64,000 nt of DNA from Euzebya sp051004735 (lineage in GTDB: Bacteria > Actinomycetota > Nitriliruptoria > Euzebyales > Euzebyaceae): contig JBPCKA010000075.1 in NCBI GenBank assembly GCA_051004735.1, positions 4,903 through 68,902 on the forward strand, in the 5' to 3' direction. Positions 52,701-61,832 of this stretch are shown one piece after another. Below the pieces are notes generated by a model that searched no databases, was not told the origin of the DNA, and saw only the letters and a list, made by a program, of their open reading frames with translations. Each line of letters begins with the position of its first letter. Position 1 is the stretch's first letter. Position numbers and translations under genes: made by a program.

Positions 52701-55700
52701 TCGATGCACTCGAACGCAGGCCGCGGCATCGACCTCGGTGACGACTCCTGGGACGTCAACGACCTCGGCGTCGTCGACACCGGTGCCAACACCCGGCTGA
52801 ACCATCCCGTGGTCGCAGGCGTCGAGTTCACGTCGACTAACAGGACGATCACCTGGTTCCTGTTTGCTGCCGCGAACACCACGTACGACTTCGACTACTA
52901 CATCAACACCGTACCCGATGCATCAGGCTTCGGTGAGGGCGAGACCCACGTGTTCACCGAGCAACTCACCACCGGACCCACGGGTCAACTGGAGCGGTCC
53001 ATCAACTTCCTCGCCTCCGACCGGTTCGTCTCCGCCACCGTCACCGATCCGAATGGCAACACGTCGGAGTTCTCGATGATCGACACCGACGGCGACGCCA
53101 TCGGCGACGCGTGGGAGACCGAGGGCATCGACGTCGACGAGGACGGCGTCGTCGACCTCGATCTGCCCGCGCTGGGGGCGAACCCGGAGCACAAGGACAT
53201 CTTTGTCGAGTACGACTCGATGATCGGGCTCGCCCCACATCCCGACGCCCTCGACTGGGCGGCGAACGGCCGACCCGGCGAGAACGAGAGCTTCGCCAAC
53301 GTCGCCGATGCGCTCGTGCAGAACCCTGACGGTGCCAAGGGGATCGCTCTCCACCTCGACGACGGGGGCGATGCGAGCATCCCCCAGGCCCCGTGGCCGG
53401 TCGTGAACGCCGACGGGTGGCCCGCAGCGTTCGAACCGCTGCAGAACGGCGCCGCCGGCGGCGACCATCGTGACGGCACGTTCGGGACGCCGGCGGAACG
53501 CGCCTCGGCGAACTGGCCACAGATCCGTGAAGCCCGCCGACTCGTCTACCACTACATGGTCTTCGCCCACAGCTACGGACCCACGTCATCCAGCGGGGTC
53601 GCCGACATCCGCGGCCCCAACATCATCGTGACGCTCGGCACGTGGGCCGGTGAAGGTGCCAACCCGTTCGGCGGGACCCGTGAGGAACAGGCCGGAACCC
53701 TCGTCCACGAGTTGGGACACAACCTCAACCTCGGCCATGGCGGCAGCGGCGACCACACGCAGTACAAGCCCAACTACCACAGCGTCATGAACTATTTGTG
53801 GCAGACACCGAAGGCGGGGTATGCCAGCAGCTGGGTGCTCGGGTACTCGCACTCGGCGTTCCCCGACATCGTCGAAGCCTCGATCGTGGAGGCCGCCGGC
53901 TTCGACGGCCACGTCGGTCACGAGGTCCCGATCGGACCGATCTTCGTGGGCGGGGCGCGAGTCGCCGCCCGTCTCGTCGACGAGGAAGGCGGCATCGACG
54001 TCAACAACGACGGAGACAAGACCGACACCGTCCCGGGCGATCTCAACTTCATGAGCGACTCCAACGGTGACGGCGTCATCGACGCCGCCGACGCGTCCCC
54101 GGGCGAGACCCTGACGGGGCAAGAGGATTGGAGCCGGCTCGTCTACTACTTCCGCGAGTCACCGAACTACGAGGCTGCGGGCAGCGATGCGGATGCGATC
54201 GAGACCAACCTCACCCTCGACGACGAGGAACTGCTCGAATCGATCGGGGACGGGCCCGGCGACCTCATCCTCAGCCACCCGCTCTTCCTCGTCGACGAGG
54301 CATCGATCAGCGGCGCCGCCGTCGTGCGCGTCCTCCGCGAGGCGGGCACCGAAGGGACGGTCACCGTCGACTACACCGTGACCGCCGGCACGGCGACGCC
54401 GGGCGACGACTTCGAGGCCGTCTCCGGCACCCTGACCTTCGCCGATGTCGAGTACGTCGCCACGTTCACGATCCCGATCCGCGACGACGCAGTCCCCGAG
54501 GGAACAGAGACGATCAACGTCACGCTCAGCAACCCCACCGGAGGTGCCGGCCTCGGCCACCGCCCTGCCGCGGTCGTGGAGATCCACGACGACGACGCGA
54601 CGACGTTCGTCGTCACCAACACGGACGACGATGGCTCCGGGTCGTTGCGCGACGCGATCACGAACGCCAACGCGCTTTCCGGCCTCGACGTCATCACCTT
54701 CGCCATCCCCGGCGCCGGGGTGCAGACCATCCGTCCGCTGTCACAGCTCCCGAACATCACCGACCCGGTGATCATCGACGGGTACACCCAGCCGGGGGCG
54801 AGCTCCAACACGGCAGAGGTCGGCTCCGACGCGCAGATCTTGGTCGAGCTCGACGGCTCCCTGATCTCGGCGATGGGGTTCCGGATCACCGGAGGGGGCT
54901 CGACGGTGCGAGGCCTGGCGATGAACCGCTGGGTCTTCACCACGATCGAGTTGTCGAGCGGAGGCGGCAACGTCATCGAAGGCAACTTCATCGGTACCGA
55001 TCCCACCGGGATGTTCGCCCTGCGTCCCACGCTGGCCGTGAGCGACCGGGACGGCATCGAGGTTCGATCGGGTGCGGGCAACCGCATCGGTGGGCCGGGT
55101 CCGGCGCAGCGCAACATCATCGGGGGACTGCCGGGGAGCGGGATCGACCTGTTCGTCGGCGGGCATCTGGTGCAGGGCAATCTCATCGGGTTGGGCGCAG
55201 ACGGCACCACGCCGATCGGCAACGACCTCTTCGGGGTCGACAGCGCTGGGAGCACGGTCAACACGATCGGCGGTGTGCTCCCGGGTGAGGGCAACGTCAT
55301 CGCCAACAACGCGGAGATGGGCGTCTTCAACCGGGCGAGCACCGTGCGGGGCAACGAGATCTTCGACAACACGGGTTTCGGGATCGGCTTCGACGTTCGT
55401 GCACCGACGTTCAACGATCCCGGAGACAACGACGCTCATCAGAACTACCCCGTCATCGAGTCTGCGATCGGCGGGACCGGGGTGGTCGAATTGAGCGGCC
55501 GCTTCAACAGCCGGCCGGGCGAGACGTTCACGATCGACCTCTACGCGTCGCAACTGCCGCACCCGAGCGGCTATGGCGAAGGTGCGGTGTACCTCGGATC
55601 CGATTCGTTGACGACGGGCCCCGACGGCAACATCGCCTTCGCGCTCACCGTTCCCCACGATCCGTCGGACGGCCAGGTGATCGCCGCGACCGTGACGAAC

Positions 55701-58700
55701 GCGGCCGGCTTGACATCGGAGTTCTCCGCCCGAATCGGCATCGACGACGTCCTCTCCTCGCCATTCCTCGTCACGGCTGTCGGAGATGTCGACGACGGCT
55801 TCTGCACCCCGGACCACTGCAGCCTGCGAGAGGCGCTCCACGCCGCCAACAACCATCCCGGCCGCGATGAGATCCACTTCGCCATCCCCGGCGGGGGTCC
55901 ACACCAGATCCAGGTCGAGGATCGGTCGCCGCACTCGTTCGGGCTGTTCGGCCTTCCCGCGATCACCGACCCGGTCGTCGTCGATGGGTACACCCAGCCG
56001 GGAGCGAGTGCCAACACGCAGACCGTCGGCACCGATGCCGTGCTCCTCATCGAACTGAAGGGTCTGCTCAGCGACCCGTTCGGGCAGTTCGGCAGCCACG
56101 AGAATGCCGGTCTCGTGGTCTTGGCGGACGACACCACGATCCGCGGGCTGGTCATCAACCAGTTCTACGCGGGTGTCCGCGTCGGTGAACTGTCTCATCG
56201 ACGTGTGCTGGAGGTCTCGGGTGCTGTCATCGCCGGCAACTATCTCGGCACCGATCCCACCGGCCGGTTCCGTCGCGAGAACGTCTTCGGCGTCGTCGCC
56301 ACCGGCGGCACCGTCGTGGGTGGCCCACTCCCCGGTGACCGCAATGTGGCGTCGGGCAACTTCACCGGTGGCATCCTGACGGAAGGTGGCACGGTTCAGG
56401 GCAACTATGTCGGTCTCAACGCCGCCGGGACCGGCGCCTTGGGGAACGGCCGCGGGGTATCGGTCAACAACGCCTATGGGATCAGGGCTGGAACCTCCGC
56501 CGACGATCCGCCGCTGATCGGGGGCACGGTTCCCGGTGCTGGCAACGTGGTGTCGGCGAACCGGGGTGAAGGCATCATCATGGACTGCCTCTGTGTCGGG
56601 TACCTGATCCAAGGCAACATCGTCGGTCTCGACGCGACGGCGACGGCCCGTCAGGGCAACCATCGGTGGGGAGTCGACCTGGAAGGCGGCACCGGACTGG
56701 TCGGTGGCGCCGCACCTGGCGCCGGCAACGTCATCGCCGCCAGTTCCGGCATCGGCATCTTCATCGATGCCGATGACAGCGTGGTCCAGGGCAACATCGT
56801 CGGACTCATGCCCGACGGGTCGACCTCGACTGTCTCTCGCAACCAGCGCGGCATCCTGGTCTTCTCCTCGGGCAACTTGATAGGCGGCACAGGACCAGGG
56901 GAGGGCAATCACATCGGATCGAACACCGAGTATGGGATTGCCGTCGGGTTCAACGGGAGCTCCGACAGCGGAAACTCGATCCTGGGCAATCAGATCCATG
57001 ACAATGGCGGTCTTGGAATCGATTTGAACCGTGACGGCGTCACGCCCAACGACCCGGGTGACGTCGATGGGGGCCCGAACCGCCGGCAGAACTTCCCGGT
57101 GATCACAGCGGCATCCACGACCGCCACCCACGGCCTCGTCAGCGGCACGCTGGAGAGCACGTCGGACGCGGCCTTCCGGATCGAGGTCTTCGTCAACACT
57201 GCTGCCGACCCATCCGGCTTCGGTGAGGGAGAAGAACCCCTCGGGTTCGTCGACGTGACAACGGATGCCGGCGGGACTGCCCTGTTCACCTTGAGTCTGC
57301 CGGCGCTGACACCCGGCACGGTTGCGACCGCAACCGCGACAGGGCCGGACGGCAGCACTTCTGAGTTGTCGCGCGGCGTCGAAGTGGTCGTCACGGCCGA
57401 TCAGCCTCCGATCGCCAACGACGACGCAGCCGCGACGTTCGGGGGTGTCCCGGTGGCGATCCCGGTACTCGACAACGACGTGGACCACGACGGGAGCCTG
57501 GTGCCGGGATCGGTGACGGTGACGTCGCCACCGACCAACGGGAGCGCGGCCCCCAATCCGTCGACGGGCGAGATCGAGTACGCCCCCGCCCCGGGCTTCG
57601 AGGGAAGCGACGGCTTCTCCTACACGGTCGAGGATGACTCGGGCAACGTCTCGAACTCTGCCGTCGTGTCGATCGTGGTCGAGCCGAGGAACGACGCGCC
57701 GCTCACGCTTCCCGATGACGCGACGACGGTCGAGGACGAGGCGGTTGTGGCCGACGTCCTCGGCAACGACTCCGACCCCGACGGCTCACTCGACCCCGAC
57801 ACGGTGACGGTCGTCTCGGGCCCTGCGGCGGGAACAACTTCTGTCAATCCGCTCGACGGAGAGATCACCTACACCCCATTCCCCGACACCAACGGGGTCG
57901 ACGACTTCTCATACACGGTTGCCGACGACGAGGGCGCCGCCTCGGCTCCGACGCTCGTCACCGTCGACGTGACGCCGCTGAACGATGCCCCCTTCTTCGT
58001 GCCCGGAGCCGACGTGTCGGCGCCTCAGAACGCGGGTCCCAAGACCGTGGCGGGATGGGCTTCGGGGATGTCGCCCGGTCCGGCAGACGAGGCAGCCCAG
58101 GACCTCTGGTTCGAGATCGTGTCGAACTCGGACCCGGGCTTGTTCTCGGCCGGCCCGACGGTTGACGCCACGACCGGCGATCTCACGTTCACTCCGCAAG
58201 GCACGAGCAGCGGTGTGGCCACCGTCGAGGTGCGGCTGCGCGATGCCGGCGGGACCGCGAATGGTGGGGTGGACAGCTCGCCGTTGCACACCTTGACGAT
58301 CACCGTCGTGATGGTCGATGAGGACACCGACCCGAGCCCCGACCCGAGCCCCGACCCGAGCCCCGACCCCGACCCGAGCCCCGACCCGAGCCCCGACCCC
58401 GACCCCGACCCGAGCCCCGACCCCGACCCGAGCCCCGACCCCGACCCGAGCCCCGACCCCGACCCGAGCCCCGACCCCGATCCGAGCCCGGACCCAGGGC
58501 CGGGTGGCGTAACCCGCCTGGCGGGCGGCACACGGGTGGAGACCTCCGTGCGCGTAGCCCAGGCCGTGTTCGATGCGGCGGATACGGTGGTGCTGGCGGT
58601 GTCGACCAACTACCCCGACGCGCTGTCGGGGGCGCCGTTGGCGCACATGCTGAGCGCACCGATCGTGCTGACCGGTGGCGACGGGTTGGACCCGGTGGTG

Positions 58701-59498
58701 GCCGAGGAGATCACTCGGCTGGGTGCGACTCGGGCGGTGCTGCTGGGTGGCGTCAGCGCCTTGTCGGATCACGTGGTCGACGACCTCAACGCGTTGGGGA
58801 TCAGCGACATCGTCAGGTTCGGCGGCAGCGACCGGTTCGACACCGCCGGTCAGGTCGCCGCGGCGGTGCTCGCACCCGCCTCGCGCGGGCTGGCTGCTTC
58901 ACGCAGCTCCGCGGCGGCATCCGACGGTGACGTGCGCGTCCTGATCACCGAGGGTGCCAACGCCGATCCCGGCCGAGGGTGGCCGGACGCGCTCGGCGTG
59001 GGCCCGTGGGCGGCGCACACGCGCACACCGATCCTGCTGACCAACGCCACGGACCTGCCGCCGGCAACCCTCGACGCGCTCGCCGATCTCGGGGTGACGC
59101 ACGCCACGATCATCGGGGGCATCGTTGCGGTGTCGGAGGCGGTGCAGGACGAGCTAGCGGCGCGGGGGGTCGTGGTCGACCGCATCCAGGGGCCGGACCG
59201 CAACGCAACCGCGGCGATGGTGGCCGACGCGGCGATGGCGGACGGGTTGACGCCGGCCCAGACGTGGCTGGCGACCGGACGCAACTTTCCCGACGCGTTG
59301 GCGGCCGGCCCGGCCGTCGCCACGGTGGGAGGCACGCTGCTGCTGGTCGACCCCGCCGACCTGGCCAACTCGGCCGCCAGCCAGAACTGGCTGGCGGCCA
59401 ACGCCGACCAGATCGTCACGATTCGCATCCTGGGTGGCCCGCTCGCGATCTCCGAGACCGTTGAGGGCCAGGTCGCCGCTCTGCTCAGCGGCATGTGA
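49749..59498 (+). CDS. Giant cell-surface protein: beta-helix, metzincin protease, Calx-beta, cadherin-like and CWB2 domains
   Basis: 3,249 residues. Signal peptide 1-34, then a CSLREA motif (CDAGHCSLREAIDAANA, 50-66) and a parallel beta-helix to about 1090 built of NLISGN and GNLIGTD-type turns. A metalloprotease-like domain at 1115-1500 has HELGHNLNLGH at 1320 and the Met-turn HSVMNY about 22 residues later, as in metzincins, with Asn in place of the usual Gly. Calx-beta at 1515-1615. More beta-helix to 2520 with a second CSLREA near 2020. Two cadherin-like repeats at 2550-2745. A DPSPDP linker at 2860-2918. Three CWB2 repeats to the end. Probably an exported adhesin or hydrolase held on the wall. 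Confidence 0.88.
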   Translation: MGGTIRVGFRLRAFVIALSVIAVVAVVGDQVAAATTLTVTSADDVNDGTCDAGHCSLREAIDAANAAAGFDTIGFDIPGGVPLSIQPGSSLPAITDPVVIDGTTQPGWAGTPVVEISGVEAGFGVFGLEIVSGGSTVRGLVINDFSDTGIVLRGGGGNLIEGNYVGLDVTGTLDRGNGHDGIGILGSANNVIGGVTAPARNVISGNDNVGVNLLNGGSTGNRIEGNYIGTDQTGTLAVGQTLMGVLITAEVGRVDYASDNTIGGAAAGAGNVISGNGSHGVSIFRGARNSVAGNHIGTDATGTIAVPNGNAGVEINEADDSVIGGTGLGARNLISGNTVGVLIIADGEAATGNVVQGNFIGTSVAGDTALGNLDGVALELRNATSSGSVSGNLIGGDDLADGAADGVVDAANIISGNDGVGVVLAGSTVTGNQVHGNRIGTTRAGDAGLGNQGAGVLLTAKLGAEGSGAEANEIGGTAPGAGNTISGNNGRGVSIVSGSTLNLVLGNRVGTDVDGVTAVPNVGPGVFLRDVSSNAIGGSEPGEGNLISGNDEAGVEILADAGDASVNVVQGNLIGTDATGSVPVANGGSGVVIRTGHSSTPGLATQNQIGGLDFEDGAVDGVIGAGNVISGNVEHGVVVFGRTATLNRVEGNLVGTDLTGTSALANGGIGVLITGNGVDDGASSNVVGGVDSHNVISGNGVDGVHISAGASSNELLGNLIGTDFSGTFAVGNGRHGVAIIDASDNTIDGTAPLGRSLISGNAEVGILVSGAAAQNNKVTSSYIGTDIAGSMALPNGTAGVVVDHAGITDIGDAPPGGPTIGNLISGNPIGISLQDASASTIEANLIGTDAAGTAPIPNGIGISISGDVLANDIGGSSSVDQGNIISGNESDGIRIDQTGSLFFDGNISAQTEILNNRIGVDAAGAPMGNGGRGVAILASHGNRVGVDILGTRAPNEIAHNGSALGLQGHGVLVAEGQRNTIRFNSMHSNAGRGIDLGDDSWDVNDLGVVDTGANTRLNHPVVAGVEFTSTNRTITWFLFAAANTTYDFDYYINTVPDASGFGEGETHVFTEQLTTGPTGQLERSINFLASDRFVSATVTDPNGNTSEFSMIDTDGDAIGDAWETEGIDVDEDGVVDLDLPALGANPEHKDIFVEYDSMIGLAPHPDALDWAANGRPGENESFANVADALVQNPDGAKGIALHLDDGGDASIPQAPWPVVNADGWPAAFEPLQNGAAGGDHRDGTFGTPAERASANWPQIREARRLVYHYMVFAHSYGPTSSSGVADIRGPNIIVTLGTWAGEGANPFGGTREEQAGTLVHELGHNLNLGHGGSGDHTQYKPNYHSVMNYLWQTPKAGYASSWVLGYSHSAFPDIVEASIVEAAGFDGHVGHEVPIGPIFVGGARVAARLVDEEGGIDVNNDGDKTDTVPGDLNFMSDSNGDGVIDAADASPGETLTGQEDWSRLVYYFRESPNYEAAGSDADAIETNLTLDDEELLESIGDGPGDLILSHPLFLVDEASISGAAVVRVLREAGTEGTVTVDYTVTAGTATPGDDFEAVSGTLTFADVEYVATFTIPIRDDAVPEGTETINVTLSNPTGGAGLGHRPAAVVEIHDDDATTFVVTNTDDDGSGSLRDAITNANALSGLDVITFAIPGAGVQTIRPLSQLPNITDPVIIDGYTQPGASSNTAEVGSDAQILVELDGSLISAMGFRITGGGSTVRGLAMNRWVFTTIELSSGGGNVIEGNFIGTDPTGMFALRPTLAVSDRDGIEVRSGAGNRIGGPGPAQRNIIGGLPGSGIDLFVGGHLVQGNLIGLGADGTTPIGNDLFGVDSAGSTVNTIGGVLPGEGNVIANNAEMGVFNRASTVRGNEIFDNTGFGIGFDVRAPTFNDPGDNDAHQNYPVIESAIGGTGVVELSGRFNSRPGETFTIDLYASQLPHPSGYGEGAVYLGSDSLTTGPDGNIAFALTVPHDPSDGQVIAATVTNAAGLTSEFSARIGIDDVLSSPFLVTAVGDVDDGFCTPDHCSLREALHAANNHPGRDEIHFAIPGGGPHQIQVEDRSPHSFGLFGLPAITDPVVVDGYTQPGASANTQTVGTDAVLLIELKGLLSDPFGQFGSHENAGLVVLADDTTIRGLVINQFYAGVRVGELSHRRVLEVSGAVIAGNYLGTDPTGRFRRENVFGVVATGGTVVGGPLPGDRNVASGNFTGGILTEGGTVQGNYVGLNAAGTGALGNGRGVSVNNAYGIRAGTSADDPPLIGGTVPGAGNVVSANRGEGIIMDCLCVGYLIQGNIVGLDATATARQGNHRWGVDLEGGTGLVGGAAPGAGNVIAASSGIGIFIDADDSVVQGNIVGLMPDGSTSTVSRNQRGILVFSSGNLIGGTGPGEGNHIGSNTEYGIAVGFNGSSDSGNSILGNQIHDNGGLGIDLNRDGVTPNDPGDVDGGPNRRQNFPVITAASTTATHGLVSGTLESTSDAAFRIEVFVNTAADPSGFGEGEEPLGFVDVTTDAGGTALFTLSLPALTPGTVATATATGPDGSTSELSRGVEVVVTADQPPIANDDAAATFGGVPVAIPVLDNDVDHDGSLVPGSVTVTSPPTNGSAAPNPSTGEIEYAPAPGFEGSDGFSYTVEDDSGNVSNSAVVSIVVEPRNDAPLTLPDDATTVEDEAVVADVLGNDSDPDGSLDPDTVTVVSGPAAGTTSVNPLDGEITYTPFPDTNGVDDFSYTVADDEGAASAPTLVTVDVTPLNDAPFFVPGADVSAPQNAGPKTVAGWASGMSPGPADEAAQDLWFEIVSNSDPGLFSAGPTVDATTGDLTFTPQGTSSGVATVEVRLRDAGGTANGGVDSSPLHTLTITVVMVDEDTDPSPDPSPDPSPDPDPSPDPSPDPDPDPSPDPDPSPDPDPSPDPDPSPDPDPSPDPGPGGVTRLAGGTRVETSVRVAQAVFDAADTVVLAVSTNYPDALSGAPLAHMLSAPIVLTGGDGLDPVVAEEITRLGATRAVLLGGVSALSDHVVDDLNALGISDIVRFGGSDRFDTAGQVAAAVLAPASRGLAASRSSAAASDGDVRVLITEGANADPGRGWPDALGVGPWAAHTRTPILLTNATDLPPATLDALADLGVTHATIIGGIVAVSEAVQDELAARGVVVDRIQGPDRNATAAMVADAAMADGLTPAQTWLATGRNFPDALAAGPAVATVGGTLLLVDPADLANSAASQNWLAANADQIVTIRILGGPLAISETVEGQVAALLSGM
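58327..58500 (+). repeat. Coding low-complexity tandem repeat (Asp-Pro-Ser-Pro linker)
   Basis: CCCGAGCCCCGA-type units of 6, 12 and 18 bp encode alternating DPSPDP and DPDP. All unit lengths are multiples of three, so copy-number change would keep frame. It separates the surface domains from the CWB2 anchor. Confidence 0.95.
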
Positions 59499-59582
59499 GC
59501 CTCGGTCAGACGGGGTAAGAGTGAGGAGCCGACCTGTAAGCCGGAGTCAGTAGCCGACGCGGCGCATCTGTTTCGGGTCGCG

Positions 59583-59762
59583 CTACCACTCCTTGGCGAC
59601 TGTCACCTTGGTGATGGCCGAGTTGAGGTCCGCCTCGCTATCGACCTCCATCGTGGCTGCACAGGTGACCTGTGCCGAAGCCGGCGCTGCGACCAGCAAC
59701 GGCCACAACATCATCCAGGCCACCAGGGCCGTCCGACGGGAAACGGCTCGAGAACTGCTCAT
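59583..59762 (-). CDS. Short exported protein, probably truncated
   Basis: 59 residues from an ATG at 59762 preceded by AGGAGG (spacing only 2 nt). It has a signal peptide-like start: MSSSRAVSRR, a hydrophobic core with Met and Leu, APASA cleavage site, then QVTCAATMEVDSEADLNSAI and a stop. The tail resembles the beginning of a beta-helix protein (compare CSLREA regions), so this may be the 5' stub of a decayed surface protein. Confidence 0.4.
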   Translation of the reverse strand: MSSSRAVSRRTALVAWMMLWPLLVAAPASAQVTCAATMEVDSEADLNSAITKVTVAKEW

Positions 59763-60396
59763 GGCCTCCTGCAGGTCGCAGCCGGCTCGATGAGCCCCGC
59801 GCGAAGCACACGCCTGCCAGTTCGGGGCACTCTAGCCGACAGCGTCACATGGCGCGCCCGGCGCAGCGTTGGCGACTCGGAAGGTCACGAGCCCCGGCTG
59901 TTCCTGCTCACCGTTCGCGCCGCATTGGAGCGGGCGTTGAGGGATCGGACGAAGGTTGCCCGCTCGGCCACCCCCGGTGGCATCCCCACGACTGCCGAAG
60001 AGGTCGGCCCACTCGCCCACCTCTACCAACGCGACCTGGACCGTGCGGAAGACGCCGCCGGACAGGGACCGGGTGCGTCGGCGCCAGATGTTGGTCATGC
60101 GAGGGACCGCCGAGTTCCGCAAGCTGATACGACCCCGGCCTCCGGTCGAACGTCGAAGGATCGCGGTTACCCGGCTATGGCCGCCCTGCGCGCCTCTGCA
60201 GGTACAGAGTGCCCAAGTCCTGCTGACACACCATGAGACTCTCCGTGTGAGGACACGCATCCTCGGGTGCGATGCTGTCTCCTGAACCCCCTTGGCCACC
60301 ATGGGGTATCGACTGCTCTCGTCAAGTGAGGTCAACACCAGGATGCCACTGCTGATCGGGTCGGCGCGGTCCTGCGGTCCGACACGACTAGCGACG
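59763..60396 (+). other. Region with decayed coding sequence, possible transposase C-terminus
   Basis: No intact gene. Around 60110-60230 the plus strand reads TAEFRKLIRPRPPVERRRIA in one frame and YGRPARLCRYRVPK in another, which together resemble the C-terminus of IS1182-type DDE transposases with a frameshift. Assignment is weak. Confidence 0.3.
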
Positions 60397-60818
60397 CTAC
60401 GACGGACCCAGGGTGACGTCGTACGGCTTGACCGTCTTGCTGAACCGGGCGAAGAAGGGCCGTTGGTGGTGATCCCAGAAGGAAATCAGCTCGTCCCAGC
60501 GGGCGAGGACGATGCGGACCTGATCAAAGCGGTTGGCGTTCTTGGCGCGCAGGACGAAGACTCCTAGCCGGGCTTGCGTGAATACCTCGTACTCCGCTGG
60601 CCTGCGCCGTTTGGCGGAGCGGTTGTCCTTGCGGATGACGGCCCAGTCCCGGTCTGTGATCATGGCCGCCCAGTCCTCGTCGTAGGTGCCAGGTGCCGGG
60701 CAGTCAGCGTGGCATCGCCTGGGTAGTGCACGTCCTCCAGGTGGCGCCGTGCAGCGGCCAACACGTGGGCGAGGCCGAGCAGGTCCTCATCGATGAACCA
60801 GCCCCCCGGTCCGGTCAT
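60397..60818 (-). pseudogene. PIN-like toxin (VapC45/DUF5615-like), frameshifted
   Basis: The ATG at 60818 overlaps the antitoxin stop (ATGA). The first frame reads GPGGWFIDEDLLGLAHVLAA then LEDVHYPGD, the start of a PIN-like fold with its acidic residue, and stops after 43 codons. Another frame continues the fold with CPAPGTYDEDWAAM, ITDRDWAVIRKDNRSAKRR and runs to 60397. Joining them requires one frameshift near 60690-60720. Either the toxin is inactive or a frameshift is used. Confidence 0.65.
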
Positions 60819-61501
60819 GCGGCCCTGGCTGCCCCGCGCAGATCGGTCTCGTACTCGATGGCGGCCTGTATGACGTTGGGCTCGACGTGCCAGGTCTCAG
60901 CAAGCAACGACACGGGTTCGCCGGCCGCGTGAAGTTCATAGACAGCAGACGTCGACACGCCGGCGACCTGAGGTTCACCGAACCGCAGCCGCGGATTGAT
61001 CTCAACTCGAGGGTGCTCCCGCGATGGGTGGAAGGCGACAGGCTGGTTGCCATCCCACCGCACGCTACTGACGAAGAGCTTGATCGCGGGACCGGTCAGG
61101 ATCTGGCCGTCGGCGTCGACGAGGGTCTCGATGTTGGCCAGCCGTAGGGGGTACAGCAGGCGTGAGCCGTTGAGGAGGACCTCCTTCATGGCCAACGGGT
61201 AGGGCAACCGCTCTTTGTGGCGGAGGGTGTGGCAGAAGACTCGCAGCTCCTGCAGGTCGACCTTGTGCTCACCGCGCAGCGCCTTGAGTACGCCGGCCTC
61301 GATGAACTCCCCCCATCGCACCGTGGTGTCGTCGTTGTTCTCCTCGCGGAGGACGGGCAGATAGTGACGGCCCTTGCGGACGTCACCCAGCAGCCATCGT
61401 CGCAAGGTCGACGGGGGCAGTTGGAGGAACGTCGCCGCCTCGCCCACGTCATAGACCCTGCGGTCCAGCAGTCGCGTGTCCAGGTTGCTCACCTCTCCCA
61501 T
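60815..61501 (-). CDS. DUF433 antitoxin with N-terminal HTH (VapB45-like)
   Basis: 228 residues from the ATG at 61501. The N-terminus has an HTH (YDVGEAATFLQLPPSTLRRW, residues 16-35). The C-terminal DUF433 domain reads NPRLRFGEPQVAGVSTSAVY, LAETWHVEPNVIQAAIEYE. The two-domain plan and the PIN-like partner match Mycobacterium VapBC45 (Rv2018-Rv2019, from memory). Reads as intact. It lies at the right edge of the island. Confidence 0.8.
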   Translation of the reverse strand: MGEVSNLDTRLLDRRVYDVGEAATFLQLPPSTLRRWLLGDVRKGRHYLPVLREENNDDTTVRWGEFIEAGVLKALRGEHKVDLQELRVFCHTLRHKERLPYPLAMKEVLLNGSRLLYPLRLANIETLVDADGQILTGPAIKLFVSSVRWDGNQPVAFHPSREHPRVEINPRLRFGEPQVAGVSTSAVYELHAAGEPVSLLAETWHVEPNVIQAAIEYETDLRGAARAA

Positions 61502-61599
61502 GGTCGCACAGCAGGGGAAAGGGTCCCACGTACCTGTGACACGCTGCATGACGCGACACAGGACCATGCGTGTCCGCCCCCGGATGGCCAGGTCCGGCT

Positions 61600-61623
61600 A
61601 CTGCCCACGTCACTGCCCACGTA
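61600..61623 (+). promoter_or_regulatory. Arm-type integrase site candidates (right arm)
   Basis: Two copies of ACTGCCCACGT at 61600-61610 and 61612-61622, about 100 bp inside attR. They match the pair beside attL. Confidence 0.55.
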
Positions 61624-61725
61624 GGCCACGAAACACCACACGCAGCCACGTGATGGCCGGCCACGGATGCAAGGCCTGGACTGGGATCACGGGATCACAC
61701 GAGACGCCAGAGGAGCCCCCCGAGG

Positions 61726-61790
61726 GACTGAAACTCGGAAGGTCGGCGGTTCGACCCCGCCCCTGACCACCACAAAATCGCAGGTCAGAC
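61726..61790 (+). repeat. attR: right attachment site, partial tRNA-Phe copy
   Basis: Copy of 37075-37139 with 52 identical bases then one mismatch and 12 more identical. It lacks the acceptor 5' half, D arm and 5' side of the anticodon stem, so it is not a tRNA gene. Marks the island end. Confidence 0.95.
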
Positions 61791-61832
61791 CCATTTCCTT
61801 CCGTGTTGTCGCCTGGCCGCGTATGCTTACTT

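Larger units (their letters stand above)
37075..61790. mobile_element. Integrated mobilizable element in tRNA-Phe (about 24.7 kb)
   Basis: Bounded by attL (37075-37139) and attR (61726-61790), an identical 52-bp core plus 12 more matching bases after one mismatch. A tyrosine integrase lies 84 bp from attL with an overlapping excisionase. A MobF relaxase, a second recombinase module, insertion-sequence debris, a giant surface-protein gene and a toxin-antitoxin pair fill it. No type IV secretion ATPase, coupling protein or replication gene is recognised, so transfer would need a helper. Confidence 0.9.

Noticed and set aside
50751..52805. A long minus-strand frame of 684 codons inside the giant gene
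   Set aside because: It is antisense to a clearly repetitive, high-GC coding frame with beta-helix turns, has no start context, and reads as Asp/Val/Arg-rich shadow sequence.
54741..57488. A minus-strand frame of 915 codons
   Set aside because: Same reason: third-position GC bias of the plus-strand gene leaves the opposite frame open. No family features are present.
58327..58500. Regular short repeats that could suggest CRISPR
   Set aside because: Units are 6-18 bp, contiguous, without spacers, and encode a DPSPDP linker in frame.
61726..61802. A second tRNA-Phe gene
   Set aside because: Only the 3' half is present; the 5' acceptor arm and D arm are absent. It is attR.
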